DNA from: Deltaproteobacteria bacterium
GTDB lineage: Bacteria > Desulfobacterota > DSM-4660 > Desulfatiglandales > HGW-15
Assembly: GCA_021737245.1 (NCBI GenBank)
Contig: JAIPEI010000249.1
Span: 1 to 5,847, forward strand
Reading direction: 5' to 3'
DNA length: 5,847 nt
The stretch's first letter is position 1. Each line of letters begins with the position of its first letter. Shown here piece after piece: positions 1 to 5,802 of this stretch. The translations under genes and the position numbers were made by a program. Under the pieces are notes generated by a model, which worked only from the letters and a program-made list of their open reading frames with translations, ran no database searches and had not been told where the DNA came from.

Positions 1-384
1 CTGGAAGAGACCCGTCAGATCGGGGGCTGTCCGACCGGGGAGGCCAGGGTGAGCAAGGGGTACCGGCTGCCGGCCGAGTGGGTCATCCACACCGTGGGTC
101 CGGTCTGGCGCGGGGGGCACAGGAACGAGGAAGGGTTGCTCGCCTCCTGCTATCGGAGCAGCCTCGAGGCCGCGGTCGCCGCCGGCGCCCGCACCATCGC
201 CTTTCCGGGCATCAGCACGGGGGCGTACGGGTTCCCCTTGGAGCGGGCCACGGAGATCGCCATGGAAGAGACCAAGCGCTTTCTCGATGGGAAGCCTCCC
301 TTGGACAAGGTGGTGTTCGTCTGCTTCGGGGATCGGGCCTTTAAGACCTACCGGGACGTATTCGACCGGGTCTTCGGGGCGTGA
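1..384 (+). CDS. Macro-domain protein, ADP-ribose-binding (5' end cut by window edge)
   Basis: The reading frame is open from base 1 to a TGA at 382-384 and gives 127 residues. An internal GTG at 49 is not the real start, because the homologous sequence continues upstream of it. The visible part matches the C-terminal two-thirds of a macro domain of the YmdB/O-acetyl-ADP-ribose deacetylase type: GGCPTGEA near the start, then HTVGPVW, then the ADP-ribose-binding loop GISTGAYGFP, a helix, and a final strand VVFVCF. Family members are usually about 170-180 residues, so roughly 50 N-terminal residues, including the NAAN-type substrate loop, lie outside the window. Such proteins bind ADP-ribose and often hydrolyse O-acetyl-ADP-ribose or mono-ADP-ribosylated groups in the cytoplasm. 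The enzymatic activity here is inferred. The gene converges on the minus-strand block with only 9 bp between the stop codons, and I see no hairpin terminator there. Confidence 0.9.
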   Translation: MEETRQIGGCPTGEARVSKGYRLPAEWVIHTVGPVWRGGHRNEEGLLASCYRSSLEAAVAAGARTIAFPGISTGAYGFPLERATEIAMEETKRFLDGKPPLDKVVFVCFGDRAFKTYRDVFDRVFGA

Positions 385-393
385 TGTGCTCCC

Positions 394-654
394 TCAGACC
401 GTTTCCTCGTCGTCTTTCAGGAAGAGGGCGTGGTACTCCTCTTCGGAGAGGCACTTCTTGAGGAGGTCTCCGAGCAGGGAGAACAGGGCCTCCAGGTCGT
501 CGTCGCTCATGCGCTGCTTCATGATCGCCATGAGCTCGTCATCCGAAAACTTCTGCAGGTAGTAGACCACGGTGTTCTCGTCGGTCTCGCGGTCCAGGCC
601 GAAACCGACAAGCCCGTCGTACTCTTCCACGAACCGGTGGCTGTGCTTGGTCAT
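394..654 (-). CDS. Small acidic conserved-looking hypothetical protein, 86 aa
   Basis: I cannot assign a function. The ATG at 654-652 is preceded by a strong ribosome-binding site, GAGGAG (complement of 660-665), six bases upstream, and the frame ends in TGA at 396-394. The product is strongly acidic: I count 22 Asp/Glu against 9 Lys/Arg. It has no signal peptide or membrane segment, so it is probably cytoplasmic. An N-terminal part (YDGLVGFGLDRETDENTVVYYLQKF) is followed by three helix-start motifs at Ser37 (SDDELMAIM), Ser50 (SDDDLEALF) and Ser70 (SEEEYHALF), which suggests a small helical protein. There is one cysteine, at residue 68. It lies 49 bases downstream of the XdhC-family gene on the same strand, so it could be the last gene of the selB operon, although the gap is long enough for separate expression. 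I have an impression of similar short proteins in sulfate-reducing Desulfobacterota but cannot name a family. Confidence 0.75.
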   Translation of the reverse strand: MTKHSHRFVEEYDGLVGFGLDRETDENTVVYYLQKFSDDELMAIMKQRMSDDDLEALFSLLGDLLKKCLSEEEYHALFLKDDEETV

Positions 655-703
655 ACAGGCTCCTCGTTCTCGCGCGATGGAGGTCCGCCTTTCCTGAGCG
701 GAA

Positions 704-1795
704 TCACCCGGCCCTCCGCTTGCGCTTTCCGCCGCCTGCCCGGACCAGGATCAGCTCGGCCACGATGCTGACCGCGATCTCTTCGGGCGTCTCGGCCCCG
801 ATGTCCAGCCCGATGGGGGCGTGGACCCGGTCCATCTGCTCCCGCTCGAAGCCCTCTTCCTGCAGGCGATCGTAAATGATACGGATCTTGCGGCTGCTGC
901 CGATCATGCCCACGTACCGCGCCTCGGAGCGGAGGGCCTGCTCCAGGACGGTTTTGTCGTGGATGTGTCCCCGCGTCACGATCACGAGGTAGGAGGACGA
1001 ATCCACGGGAAGCTGCTCCAGGAGGCCTTCAAACGGCGCCCGCTTGACCTCCCGCGCCTCGGGAAACCTCGCGGGATCCGCGAACTCGGGCCGGTCGTCG
1101 ATCACCACCACCTCGAACCCCACCCGGGCGGCGATGGGGACGATCTCCCCGGCCACGTGTCCTCCTCCGAACAGGTACAAAACGGGGGTCGAGACCACGG
1201 GCTCGACCAGCACCTCGAGCGGACCACGGGTCTCGTCCTCCAGAACGGCCGTGTGGGCCTGCTCCCGGCCCAGGCGGTCCAGGATGATCTCCACCAGGGT
1301 GGCCGGCATCTCCTCCACGCCGAGAAGCGAGCCGGTCACCTCGCCTTCTGCATCCACAAAGGCCTTGGGGGTGCCGGCGCCGCTCCACCGGTCCGGATCG
1401 ACCGAGCTGACCACCAGGCCGGAGCCGCCGCGGTCCAACACCTTCAGGACCCGCTCGAAGATCCGGACCTGTTCCGGGTTTCGAGGGGAGACGGGTTCCA
1501 GGAACACCTCTCCCTCCCCTCCGCAGAGCATGTCCGAGTCGGCCACATCTGTTCCGGTCAGCCGGAACTCGAAGCGGACGGGTTTTCCGATCTTCATCAC
1601 CCGTTGCGCCTCCTCGATCACGTGCGCCTCGAGAAGGCCGCCTCCGATGGTTCCGCGAGACGTGCCGTCCTCGAAAACGACGAAACGGGTCCCGGCGTCC
1701 CTCGGGGTGGACCCGGTTCGTTTGATCAGTGTGGCGAGGACCACGGTGCGGTCCTGGTGAACGGCGTCGACGATGATGGGATAGAGCGTATGCAT
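704..1795 (-). CDS. xdhC: XdhC/CoxI-family molybdenum-hydroxylase maturation factor
   Basis: This 363-residue protein has the two-part XdhC layout. The N-terminal XdhC/CoxI domain (about residues 8-100) shows GSTPR (28-32), GTIGGGLLE (48-56) and MLCGGE (89-94). The C-terminal Rossmann-like domain (about 205-350) shows YLFGGGHVAG (207-216), VIDDRPEF (231-238), TRGHIHDKTVLEQAL (274-288) and GMIGSSRK (296-303). XdhC proteins bind the molybdenum cofactor and help load its sulfurated form into xanthine dehydrogenase or aldehyde oxidoreductase-type enzymes in the cytoplasm. Placement directly after yqeC suggests a role in a selenium-dependent molybdenum hydroxylase; this is inference. The ATG at 1795 is four bases after the yqeC stop, with GAGGA (complement of 1805-1809) nine bases upstream, so translation is probably coupled. 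The C-terminus is unusually basic (GGGKRKRRAG). The protein is too short and differently organised to be YqeB (about 540 residues). The symbol is used at family level. Confidence 0.92.
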   Translation of the reverse strand: MHTLYPIIVDAVHQDRTVVLATLIKRTGSTPRDAGTRFVVFEDGTSRGTIGGGLLEAHVIEEAQRVMKIGKPVRFEFRLTGTDVADSDMLCGGEGEVFLEPVSPRNPEQVRIFERVLKVLDRGGSGLVVSSVDPDRWSGAGTPKAFVDAEGEVTGSLLGVEEMPATLVEIILDRLGREQAHTAVLEDETRGPLEVLVEPVVSTPVLYLFGGGHVAGEIVPIAARVGFEVVVIDDRPEFADPARFPEAREVKRAPFEGLLEQLPVDSSSYLVIVTRGHIHDKTVLEQALRSEARYVGMIGSSRKIRIIYDRLQEEGFEREQMDRVHAPIGLDIGAETPEEIAVSIVAELILVRAGGGKRKRRAG

Positions 1796-1799
1796 GAGA

Positions 1800-2579
1800 T
1801 CATGTCCTCGTTCGCGTGCGGTAGCGGCCCTGCCGCAGGGAGCCGAGCACCGCGCTGCTGACGCGGGCCCCGCTGCTCTTCAGGATCCTCCGGGCGAGGT
1901 CACGTGCTTCGCCCGGATCTGCTGCGAGATCCAGCTTGTTCAAAAATGCGGTTCGCCGGGCGCTTTCCGGGCTCCCCCGGAACAGGCCGGCCGGCCGGTC
2001 GAACACCCGGGCCAGGATCGCGGCCGTGAGGATCGTGCCCGGTGCGGCCCCCGTCACCTCCTCGAACCGCTCCATCCGAAAGACGACGCCGTTTTCCACG
2101 GCCCGTCCCAGGGCCTCCAGGCCGGCCATGGCCACCACCCGTGTGGCCGACTCGGGAACCACGGGTTCGCCGGGCCCGGGGGCCTTGACGGGCCTCCCGG
2201 CCGCCCCGTCCCCTTCGACCACCAGGAAGTCGAGCTTCCCGGAATGAAAAATGGCGTCGGCCAGGTCCGGGTCGATGCCCTCCACCTTGCCCGTGGGCAG
2301 GAGCCGCCTGCCCAGGAACACGGGTCTTCCCCACGCCAGCTCCCGGTCCATCCGGTCCATCCAGCCTTCCTCGCGGGTGAGGACGAGCCGGCCGGCGTCG
2401 ACCGCCTGCCGGTGCCGTACCTTGGTGGTCGTGGCGGCCGCGACCCGGGCGCCTCGTTGTTGAAGCTCTCGGACCAGGGTGATCAAGAGCGTGGACTTTC
2501 CGCCCGCGCCCACGATCACCACATGTTCCCTGGGCCCGAGATCCAGCGCGCCTGCGGTCTCGATGGCTGCACGTTCCAC
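1800..2579 (-). CDS. yqeC: Selenium-dependent molybdenum hydroxylase accessory protein YqeC
   Basis: The protein has 259 residues, close to the 256 of E. coli YqeC. It carries a P-loop-like GAGGKST at 24-30, TTTK at 50-53, the family-typical VVEGDGAAGRPVKAP at 120-134 followed by EPVVP at 138-142, and NKLD at 214-217, which resembles a GTPase base-recognition motif. It is therefore probably a cytoplasmic nucleotide-binding protein. The YqeC family is known mainly from comparative genomics: it occurs with SelD and YqeB where molybdenum hydroxylases use a labile selenium cofactor, and its biochemical step is not well defined. The start is GTG at 2579-2577, one base after the selB TAG stop (2583-2581). 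The ribosome-binding site lies inside the end of selB, so translation should be coupled to selB. The frame ends with TGA at 1802-1800, four bases before the XdhC-family gene. The last residues (RYRTRTRT) are a basic tail. Confidence 0.92.
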   Translation of the reverse strand: MERAAIETAGALDLGPREHVVIVGAGGKSTLLITLVRELQQRGARVAAATTTKVRHRQAVDAGRLVLTREEGWMDRMDRELAWGRPVFLGRRLLPTGKVEGIDPDLADAIFHSGKLDFLVVEGDGAAGRPVKAPGPGEPVVPESATRVVAMAGLEALGRAVENGVVFRMERFEEVTGAAPGTILTAAILARVFDRPAGLFRGSPESARRTAFLNKLDLAADPGEARDLARRILKSSGARVSSAVLGSLRQGRYRTRTRT

Positions 2580-2580
2580 G

Positions 2581-4485
2581 CTACTGCTTCCTGAGCACCC
2601 GGTTGTCTCCCACGCGCACCGTGACCTGGTTCAGGTCGAAGTGCTCGATCAGCGGGATGGCGTACTTCCGCGACGCCCCGGTCATCTCCTTGAACCGGGG
2701 CGTGGTGATCTCCCCGTGCTCCTTCAGGAACTCGATCAGGCGCTTCCGCAGCTCCTCAACGGCCTCCCGGTGAAAGTAGAGATCCTCCTTCACCTTCACC
2801 AGCACGCCCTCCTGGGTCATGAGGTGAAGGACGTCCCGGGCGGTGCGCTCAGGGAACCGGTCCACGAGCTCCTTGAAGTAGGGGGGCTGGAGGCCCCCCT
2901 CTCGATAGGCCGCTTCGATCTCCCCTCGCACCTTCTCCTGGTCCTGCCCCAGGGTGACCTTGTGCTCGGTGAGGTGCAGGACCTCCTGCTCCCGCGCCAC
3001 GAGGTCCTCCTGGACCAGGTGCCCGATCATGTAGTTGAACAGCTTGGGGTTCCTGGCTCCCTCGCTCCGGGAGCGCAGCTCCTCCTTGGAGAGCCCCGCC
3101 TTCAGGGGATTGTTCCGGTGGTAGGCCTCCAGGGTGTCGAGGATTTCCTTTCGGGCCAGGTCGTAGAAGTCCCGGTGAATGTAAGTCCTCCGCTCCCGGT
3201 CGTACATCAGGATTCTCTGGCGGCTCAGGAGCTTCTGGAGGATCTCCTTCAACTGGGACTCCCGGGAGTTCGTGAGGAACGGCAAATCCTTGTGCTCCAC
3301 GCCCTGGAACCGACCCAGGGCCACGAACTGCTCCGTGATCCGGGACAGATCGCCGCTGTTGAACACCTCCAGCTCCTCCAGAACCCGCCGGGAGTGCCGC
3401 TTCTTCTTCCGTGGGAGGGCGTTGAGCACCTTCCCGCCGCCGATGGCCCGCACGGGCGAGTAGCTGCGGAGGACGAACCGATCCTGCATGAGCACTGCGA
3501 TGGGCTGATCGAGGCGCAGCTGGGCATAGCAGGACTCCCCGGGCTTCAGCTCGTCCCGGTCGAGGAGGACCACCGTGGCGAGCACCTCGGCGGTGCCCGT
3601 GTGAAAGCGCACCTTGGCCCGGTTCTTCATCTTGCGGGGGGCCGCAGGCAGGAGATCCACGAGGACGTCGAGCATGTAGGTGTTCCGGAGCGCCCGCCTC
3701 CCCGCAATGACGTTCCCCCGCTGGATCTGGGCCTTTTCCACGCCCTGGAGGTTGACGGCGGTGCGCTGGCCGCGCCTGGCCTCTTCCACCTCCCGGTTGT
3801 GGACCTGGAGCCCCCGCACCTTGGAATCGATCTCCTGGGGGTAGACGGTCACCTCGTCGCCGATGCGCACCGCCCCGGAGACGGTCGTGCCGGTGATCAC
3901 CGTCCCGAACCCCTTCATCACGAACACCCGGTCCACGGGCAAACGGAAGAAGCTTCCGGGATCCCTTTCCGGGACCTTCTGCACCAGATCGTCGAGCACC
4001 TGGATGAGCTCCTCGATGCCCTCGCCCGTGGCGGAGGAGACCGGGACCATGGGCGCATTCTCCAGGAAGGTGCCTTCCAGGAACTCGGTCGTATCCTCCT
4101 GGACCATATCGAGCCACTCCTCGTCCACCATGTCGGTCTTGGTAAGGACCACCAGGCCGTGCTGCACGTCCAAAAGCTCGCAGATCTCCAGGTGCTCCCG
4201 GGTCTGGGGCATGACGCCCTCATCCGCCGCGATGATCAGCGCCACGAGGTCGATGCCGGAGGCGCCGGCCACCATGTTCTTCACGAACTTCTCGTGCCCC
4301 GGGACGTCCACGATGCCGAGGACCTGGCCGCTGGGCAGATCCATGTGCGCGAAGCCCAGCTCGATGGTGATGCCGCGCTCTTTTTCCTCCTTGAGGCGGT
4401 CCGTGTCGATGCCGGTCATGGCGCGGATCAGCGAGGTCTTTCCGTGGTCGATGTGCCCGGCCGTGCCGAGGATGACTTGTTTCAT
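2581..4485 (-). CDS. selB: Selenocysteine-specific elongation factor SelB
   Basis: SelB is the GTPase that brings selenocysteinyl-tRNA to the ribosome at UGA codons marked by a SECIS hairpin in the mRNA. At 634 residues it is near the usual bacterial length (614 in E. coli). The GTPase motifs are intact: AGHIDHGKTS (9-18), the switch region RGITIELGF (37-45), DVPGHE (60-65), TKTD (115-118) and SSATGEG (150-156). EF-Tu-like beta-barrel domains II and III follow at about 180-360, with KGFGTVITGT (191-200) in domain II. The rest, from about 375, is the series of winged-helix domains. The SECIS-binding last domain ends with the recognisable ASRKYAIPLIEHFD (from 604) and RVGDNRVL. The ATG at 4485 has AGGTGA six bases upstream (complement of 4492-4497), and an in-frame TGA within that site rules out an earlier start. 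selB is the first gene of an operon with yqeC and the XdhC-family gene. No selA, selC or selD is visible. Confidence 0.98.
   Translation of the reverse strand: MKQVILGTAGHIDHGKTSLIRAMTGIDTDRLKEEKERGITIELGFAHMDLPSGQVLGIVDVPGHEKFVKNMVAGASGIDLVALIIAADEGVMPQTREHLEICELLDVQHGLVVLTKTDMVDEEWLDMVQEDTTEFLEGTFLENAPMVPVSSATGEGIEELIQVLDDLVQKVPERDPGSFFRLPVDRVFVMKGFGTVITGTTVSGAVRIGDEVTVYPQEIDSKVRGLQVHNREVEEARRGQRTAVNLQGVEKAQIQRGNVIAGRRALRNTYMLDVLVDLLPAAPRKMKNRAKVRFHTGTAEVLATVVLLDRDELKPGESCYAQLRLDQPIAVLMQDRFVLRSYSPVRAIGGGKVLNALPRKKKRHSRRVLEELEVFNSGDLSRITEQFVALGRFQGVEHKDLPFLTNSRESQLKEILQKLLSRQRILMYDRERRTYIHRDFYDLARKEILDTLEAYHRNNPLKAGLSKEELRSRSEGARNPKLFNYMIGHLVQEDLVAREQEVLHLTEHKVTLGQDQEKVRGEIEAAYREGGLQPPYFKELVDRFPERTARDVLHLMTQEGVLVKVKEDLYFHREAVEELRKRLIEFLKEHGEITTPRFKEMTGASRKYAIPLIEHFDLNQVTVRVGDNRVLRKQ
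2587..2592 (-). promoter_or_regulatory. yqeC ribosome-binding site inside the selB 3' end
   Basis: On the minus strand this reads AGGAAG, seven bases before the GTG at 2579. It lies within the last codons of selB and supports the GTG start over any internal start. It also implies that ribosomes finishing selB reinitiate on yqeC. Confidence 0.7.
2880..2900 (-). other. Perfect 8-bp G/C hairpin within the selB coding region
   Basis: The arms AGGGGGGC (2880-2887) and GCCCCCCT (2893-2900) are exact complements around a 5-base loop. They encode the EGGLQPPY stretch of SelB (about residues 529-536), between winged-helix domains. No T-run follows on the minus strand, so it is not an intrinsic terminator. 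The structure is certain; a function is not. Confidence 0.6.
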
Positions 4486-4520
4486 AAGGTTTCACCTGCT
4501 GTGCTCGAAGCGTCCCTCAC

Positions 4521-4549
4521 TTCATAAAGGGATTGGCGGGCCCTGTCAA
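4521..4549 (-). promoter_or_regulatory. Sigma70-like promoter of the selB operon
   Basis: On the minus strand there is a perfect -35 box TTGACA (4549-4544), a 17-base spacer and a -10 box TATGAA (4526-4521; 4 of 6 consensus positions). Transcription would start near 4514, leaving a leader of about 29 bases before the selB ATG, too short for a riboswitch. It lies in the 139-base gap between the rhomboid-like gene and selB and would drive selB, yqeC, the XdhC-family gene and perhaps the 86-residue gene. No terminator is evident after the last gene. Confidence 0.75.
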
Positions 4550-4585
4550 GGAAGGGTGGTGCCGCGCGAACGGCGGAGGCCTTGA

Positions 4586-4597
4586 AACGCCGGCGTT
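4586..4597. promoter_or_regulatory. Perfect 12-bp palindrome upstream of the selB promoter (candidate operator)
   Basis: AACGCCGGCGTT is its own reverse complement. It is centred about 77 bases upstream of the predicted selB transcription start and 28 bases past the rhomboid-like gene stop, a spacing usual for an activator site. It overlaps a weak 5-bp hairpin (CCGGC 4590-4594 with GCCGG 4602-4606). In G+C-rich DNA such a palindrome can occur by chance, so the regulatory role is a guess. Confidence 0.3.
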
Positions 4598-4624
4598 CTG
4601 TGCCGGACCGGGTCGGGCTCTCGG

Positions 4625-5368
4625 TCAGTGATAGGTGGGCCCTTCGGAATCCTTGCTGTCGTCCTTGTTCCCGTCGATCACGGTGAACCGGCCCCGTTTT
4701 CTTCGGATGCGCCAGAGCAGGTAGCGATCATACAGCAGCCTCGGGTGGGGTAAATTCCCGGGACCCCGGAACACCAGGTAGCCCAGGAGGATGCCGCCGA
4801 GGTGGAAGGCCCCGTTGGGGTTGACCTTGGCGAGAAAGGTGAGAAAGGTGACGATCACGGTCCCGTAGCTCAGGTACTTCGCCTTGACCGGGATCACGAA
4901 CATGAGCAGGATCGTGGCCTCGGGGTTCATGAGGCCGAACACCACGATCAAGGAGAGGAGGCTGGGCATCATCCCCGAGAAGGGTACGTTGAACCCGGCC
5001 AGCGCGTTGAACGGGAGCCCGATCAGGACCGCCCCCAGGGCGGAGACGTAAAAGAGCCACAGGAACCCCTTGGCCCCCAGGACGCGCTCCACCGGCGCGG
5101 AGAAAAAGTAGAACACCAAGCAGGTGATGAGAAACCCCAGGGGTGAACCGGGATCGTGCAGGAACGGGTGGGTGACCAGCTGCCAGACGTGAAAATAAGG
5201 ATGGCCCGGAGGAAAAAGGACCAGGGCGCGCACCACGGGCACGTGGAACCAGTGCTCGAACAACAGCTCGAGCACGTAGATCACGCCGTAGACGAGCAGC
5301 ATGATCTTGCCGGCCCGGGTCAGGCCGGATCCGAACTGGTAGGTGACGTGCGCCTGGTCGGCTCGCAT
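4625..5368 (-). CDS. Rhomboid-family intramembrane protease-like protein, 247 aa
   Basis: This polytopic membrane protein has about six hydrophobic segments (roughly residues 22-40, 77-91, 102-119, 133-147, 152-180 and 186-200) and a basic, then acidic, C-terminal tail. Rhomboid features are visible: WQLVTHPFLH (62-71), PVERVLG (92-98), a candidate catalytic Ser131 in PFSG, the IPVKAKYL loop (159-166), and a candidate catalytic His189 in FHLGGILLG. Rhomboids cut membrane proteins within the bilayer with a Ser-His dyad. Aligned by eye with E. coli GlpG, the first glycine of GxSG is Pro129, and the segment-2 oxyanion His and Asn correspond to Gly78 and Thr82, so activity is uncertain and a pseudoprotease is possible. 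An in-frame TGA at 5380-5378 fixes the ATG at 5368 as the earliest start. GAGG lies only three bases before it, and AGGA about 12 bases before. The gene has its own promoter. Confidence 0.85.
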   Translation of the reverse strand: MRADQAHVTYQFGSGLTRAGKIMLLVYGVIYVLELLFEHWFHVPVVRALVLFPPGHPYFHVWQLVTHPFLHDPGSPLGFLITCLVFYFFSAPVERVLGAKGFLWLFYVSALGAVLIGLPFNALAGFNVPFSGMMPSLLSLIVVFGLMNPEATILLMFVIPVKAKYLSYGTVIVTFLTFLAKVNPNGAFHLGGILLGYLVFRGPGNLPHPRLLYDRYLLWRIRRKRGRFTVIDGNKDDSKDSEGPTYH

Positions 5369-5474
5369 AAGCCTCGATCATCCTTCGGAACGGAATGTTT
5401 TTTCCCGGGAGGCTCTTCTGCAGCCGGGCCGTGAAAATTGCCCCCTTGTCTCGACTTCCGCCTCCCCTGCCCGA

Positions 5475-5503
5475 CTTATAAGAGGTTGCGGCCCAGGAAT
5501 CAA
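5475..5503 (-). promoter_or_regulatory. Sigma70-like promoter of the rhomboid-like gene
   Basis: On the minus strand the -35 box is TTGATT (5503-5498), the spacer is 17 bases, and the -10 box is TATAAG (5480-5475; 5 of 6 consensus positions). The start would be near 5468, giving a leader of about 100 bases before the ATG at 5368. It is back-to-back with the tRNA promoter, with 27 bases between the two -35 boxes. Confidence 0.7.
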
Positions 5504-5511
5504 GAATTTCA

Positions 5512-5529
5512 TGGAACATTGCATTTCCA
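5512..5529. promoter_or_regulatory. Dyad TGGAA-N8-TTCCA between the divergent promoters
   Basis: The half-sites TGGAA (5512-5516) and TTCCA (5525-5529) are exact complements eight bases apart, in the A+T-rich stretch between the -35 boxes of the rhomboid-like gene and the tRNA gene. The position fits a shared operator, but a 5-bp dyad is weak evidence and the A+T-rich sequence may simply be an upstream promoter element. Confidence 0.25.
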
Positions 5530-5530
5530 C

Positions 5531-5559
5531 TTGACGACGAACCCAAGGACCGATAAATT
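5531..5559 (+). promoter_or_regulatory. Promoter of the tRNA-Asn gene
   Basis: The -35 box is TTGACG (5531-5536; 5 of 6 consensus positions), the spacer is 17 bases, and the -10 box is TAAATT (5554-5559; 4 of 6). Transcription would begin near 5566, about 12 bases before the mature tRNA 5' end, as expected for a single tRNA gene. Confidence 0.7.
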
Positions 5560-5577
5560 TTCCTATTCGATACGTGA

Positions 5578-5653
5578 TCCCCGGTAGCTCAGTTGGTAGA
5601 GCGGGTGGCTGTTAACCACTTAGTCGGCGGTTCGAGTCCGTCCCGGGGAGCCA
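5578..5653 (+). tRNA. tRNA-Asn (anticodon GUU)
   Basis: A complete cloverleaf folds by hand. The acceptor stem is TCCCCGG (5578-5584) with CCGGGGA (5643-5649), the D stem is GCTC/GAGC, and the anticodon stem is GGTGG/CCACT around loop CTGTTAA with GTT at 5611-5613. A 5-base variable loop follows, then the T stem GGCGG/CCGTC around TTCGAGT. The discriminator is G at 5650 and the CCA end is encoded (5651-5653). It decodes AAC and AAU. It has its own promoter and terminator, so it is a single-gene transcription unit. It is not the selenocysteine tRNA that SelB needs, which would have a longer acceptor-T arm and anticodon UCA. No second copy of its 3' end, as an integrated element would leave, is present in the window. 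Confidence 0.98.
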
Positions 5654-5660
5654 GCCTTCA

Positions 5661-5691
5661 AGCCCCGCCGAGCTTTCGGTGGGGCTTTTTT
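5661..5691 (+). terminator. Intrinsic terminator after tRNA-Asn
   Basis: An 11-bp stem, AGCCCCGCCGA (5661-5671) with TCGGTGGGGCT (5676-5686), has one G-T pair, a four-base loop GCTT and a run of six T (5686-5691). It starts eight bases after the CCA end of the tRNA. Confidence 0.92.
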
Positions 5692-5721
5692 CTGGATCAG
5701 GACATGTGCTTGGGTTTCGGG

Positions 5722-5802
5722 TCTGTAGTTTCACGAATCGGCGGAAAATGAGGCATATCAGCTCGTTAACCGCATATCCAAAAATAGGCGTGTGTCTACA
5801 GA
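5722..5802. repeat. Imperfect 14-bp inverted repeat bounding 81 bp, with internal direct repeats
   Basis: TCTGTAGTTTCACG at 5722-5735 matches the reverse complement of 5789-5802 (TCTGTAGACACACG) at 11 of 14 positions. Between them GCATATC occurs twice as a direct repeat (5753-5759, 5772-5778) around GTTAAC (5765-5770). TCGGCGGA also occurs twice, at 5738-5745 and 5806-5813. The region is about 50% G+C, clearly lower than the coding DNA before it. It could be the edge of an insertion element, a small non-autonomous element or chance; no gene is certain here. Confidence 0.3.

Noticed and set aside
385..393. Bidirectional terminator between the converging macro-domain and 86-residue genes
   Set aside because: The gap is nine bases, with no dyad or T-run in or around it.
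394..1802. TGA stops of yqeC, the XdhC-family gene and the 86-residue gene as recoded selenocysteine codons
   Set aside because: The proteins already have family-typical lengths (for the two recognised families), the next gene or its ribosome-binding site follows closely, and there is no SECIS-like hairpin directly after these TGA codons.
821..1861. 346-codon plus-strand open frame opposite the XdhC-family gene
   Set aside because: It is a shadow of a gene with clear XdhC motifs; there is no recognisable domain, and the composition is His/Asp/Gly-rich as in antisense frames.
1984..1999. GGCC-rich tandem run within yqeC
   Set aside because: It encodes ordinary residues of YqeC (around the FDRPAGLF stretch) and is explained by G+C-rich codon choice.
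2479..4527. Long plus-strand open frame of 682 codons opposite selB and the start of yqeC
   Set aside because: It lies antisense to clear SelB and is Leu/His/Asp/Glu/Pro-rich without any family motif; such open antisense frames are expected in G+C-rich genes.
4590..4606. Hairpin CCGGC/GCCGG as a terminator after the rhomboid-like gene
   Set aside because: The stem is only 5 bp, with a 7-base loop and no T-run on the minus strand; it is too weak to call.
4728..5546. 272-codon minus-strand frame overlapping the rhomboid-like gene in another phase
   Set aside because: Its product is rich in Arg, Pro and Gly without hydrophobic segments, while the overlapping frame gives a coherent membrane protein with rhomboid motifs.
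5578..5653. tRNA as selC (selenocysteine tRNA), given the nearby selB
   Set aside because: The anticodon is GTT and the arms have standard lengths; this is an ordinary tRNA-Asn.
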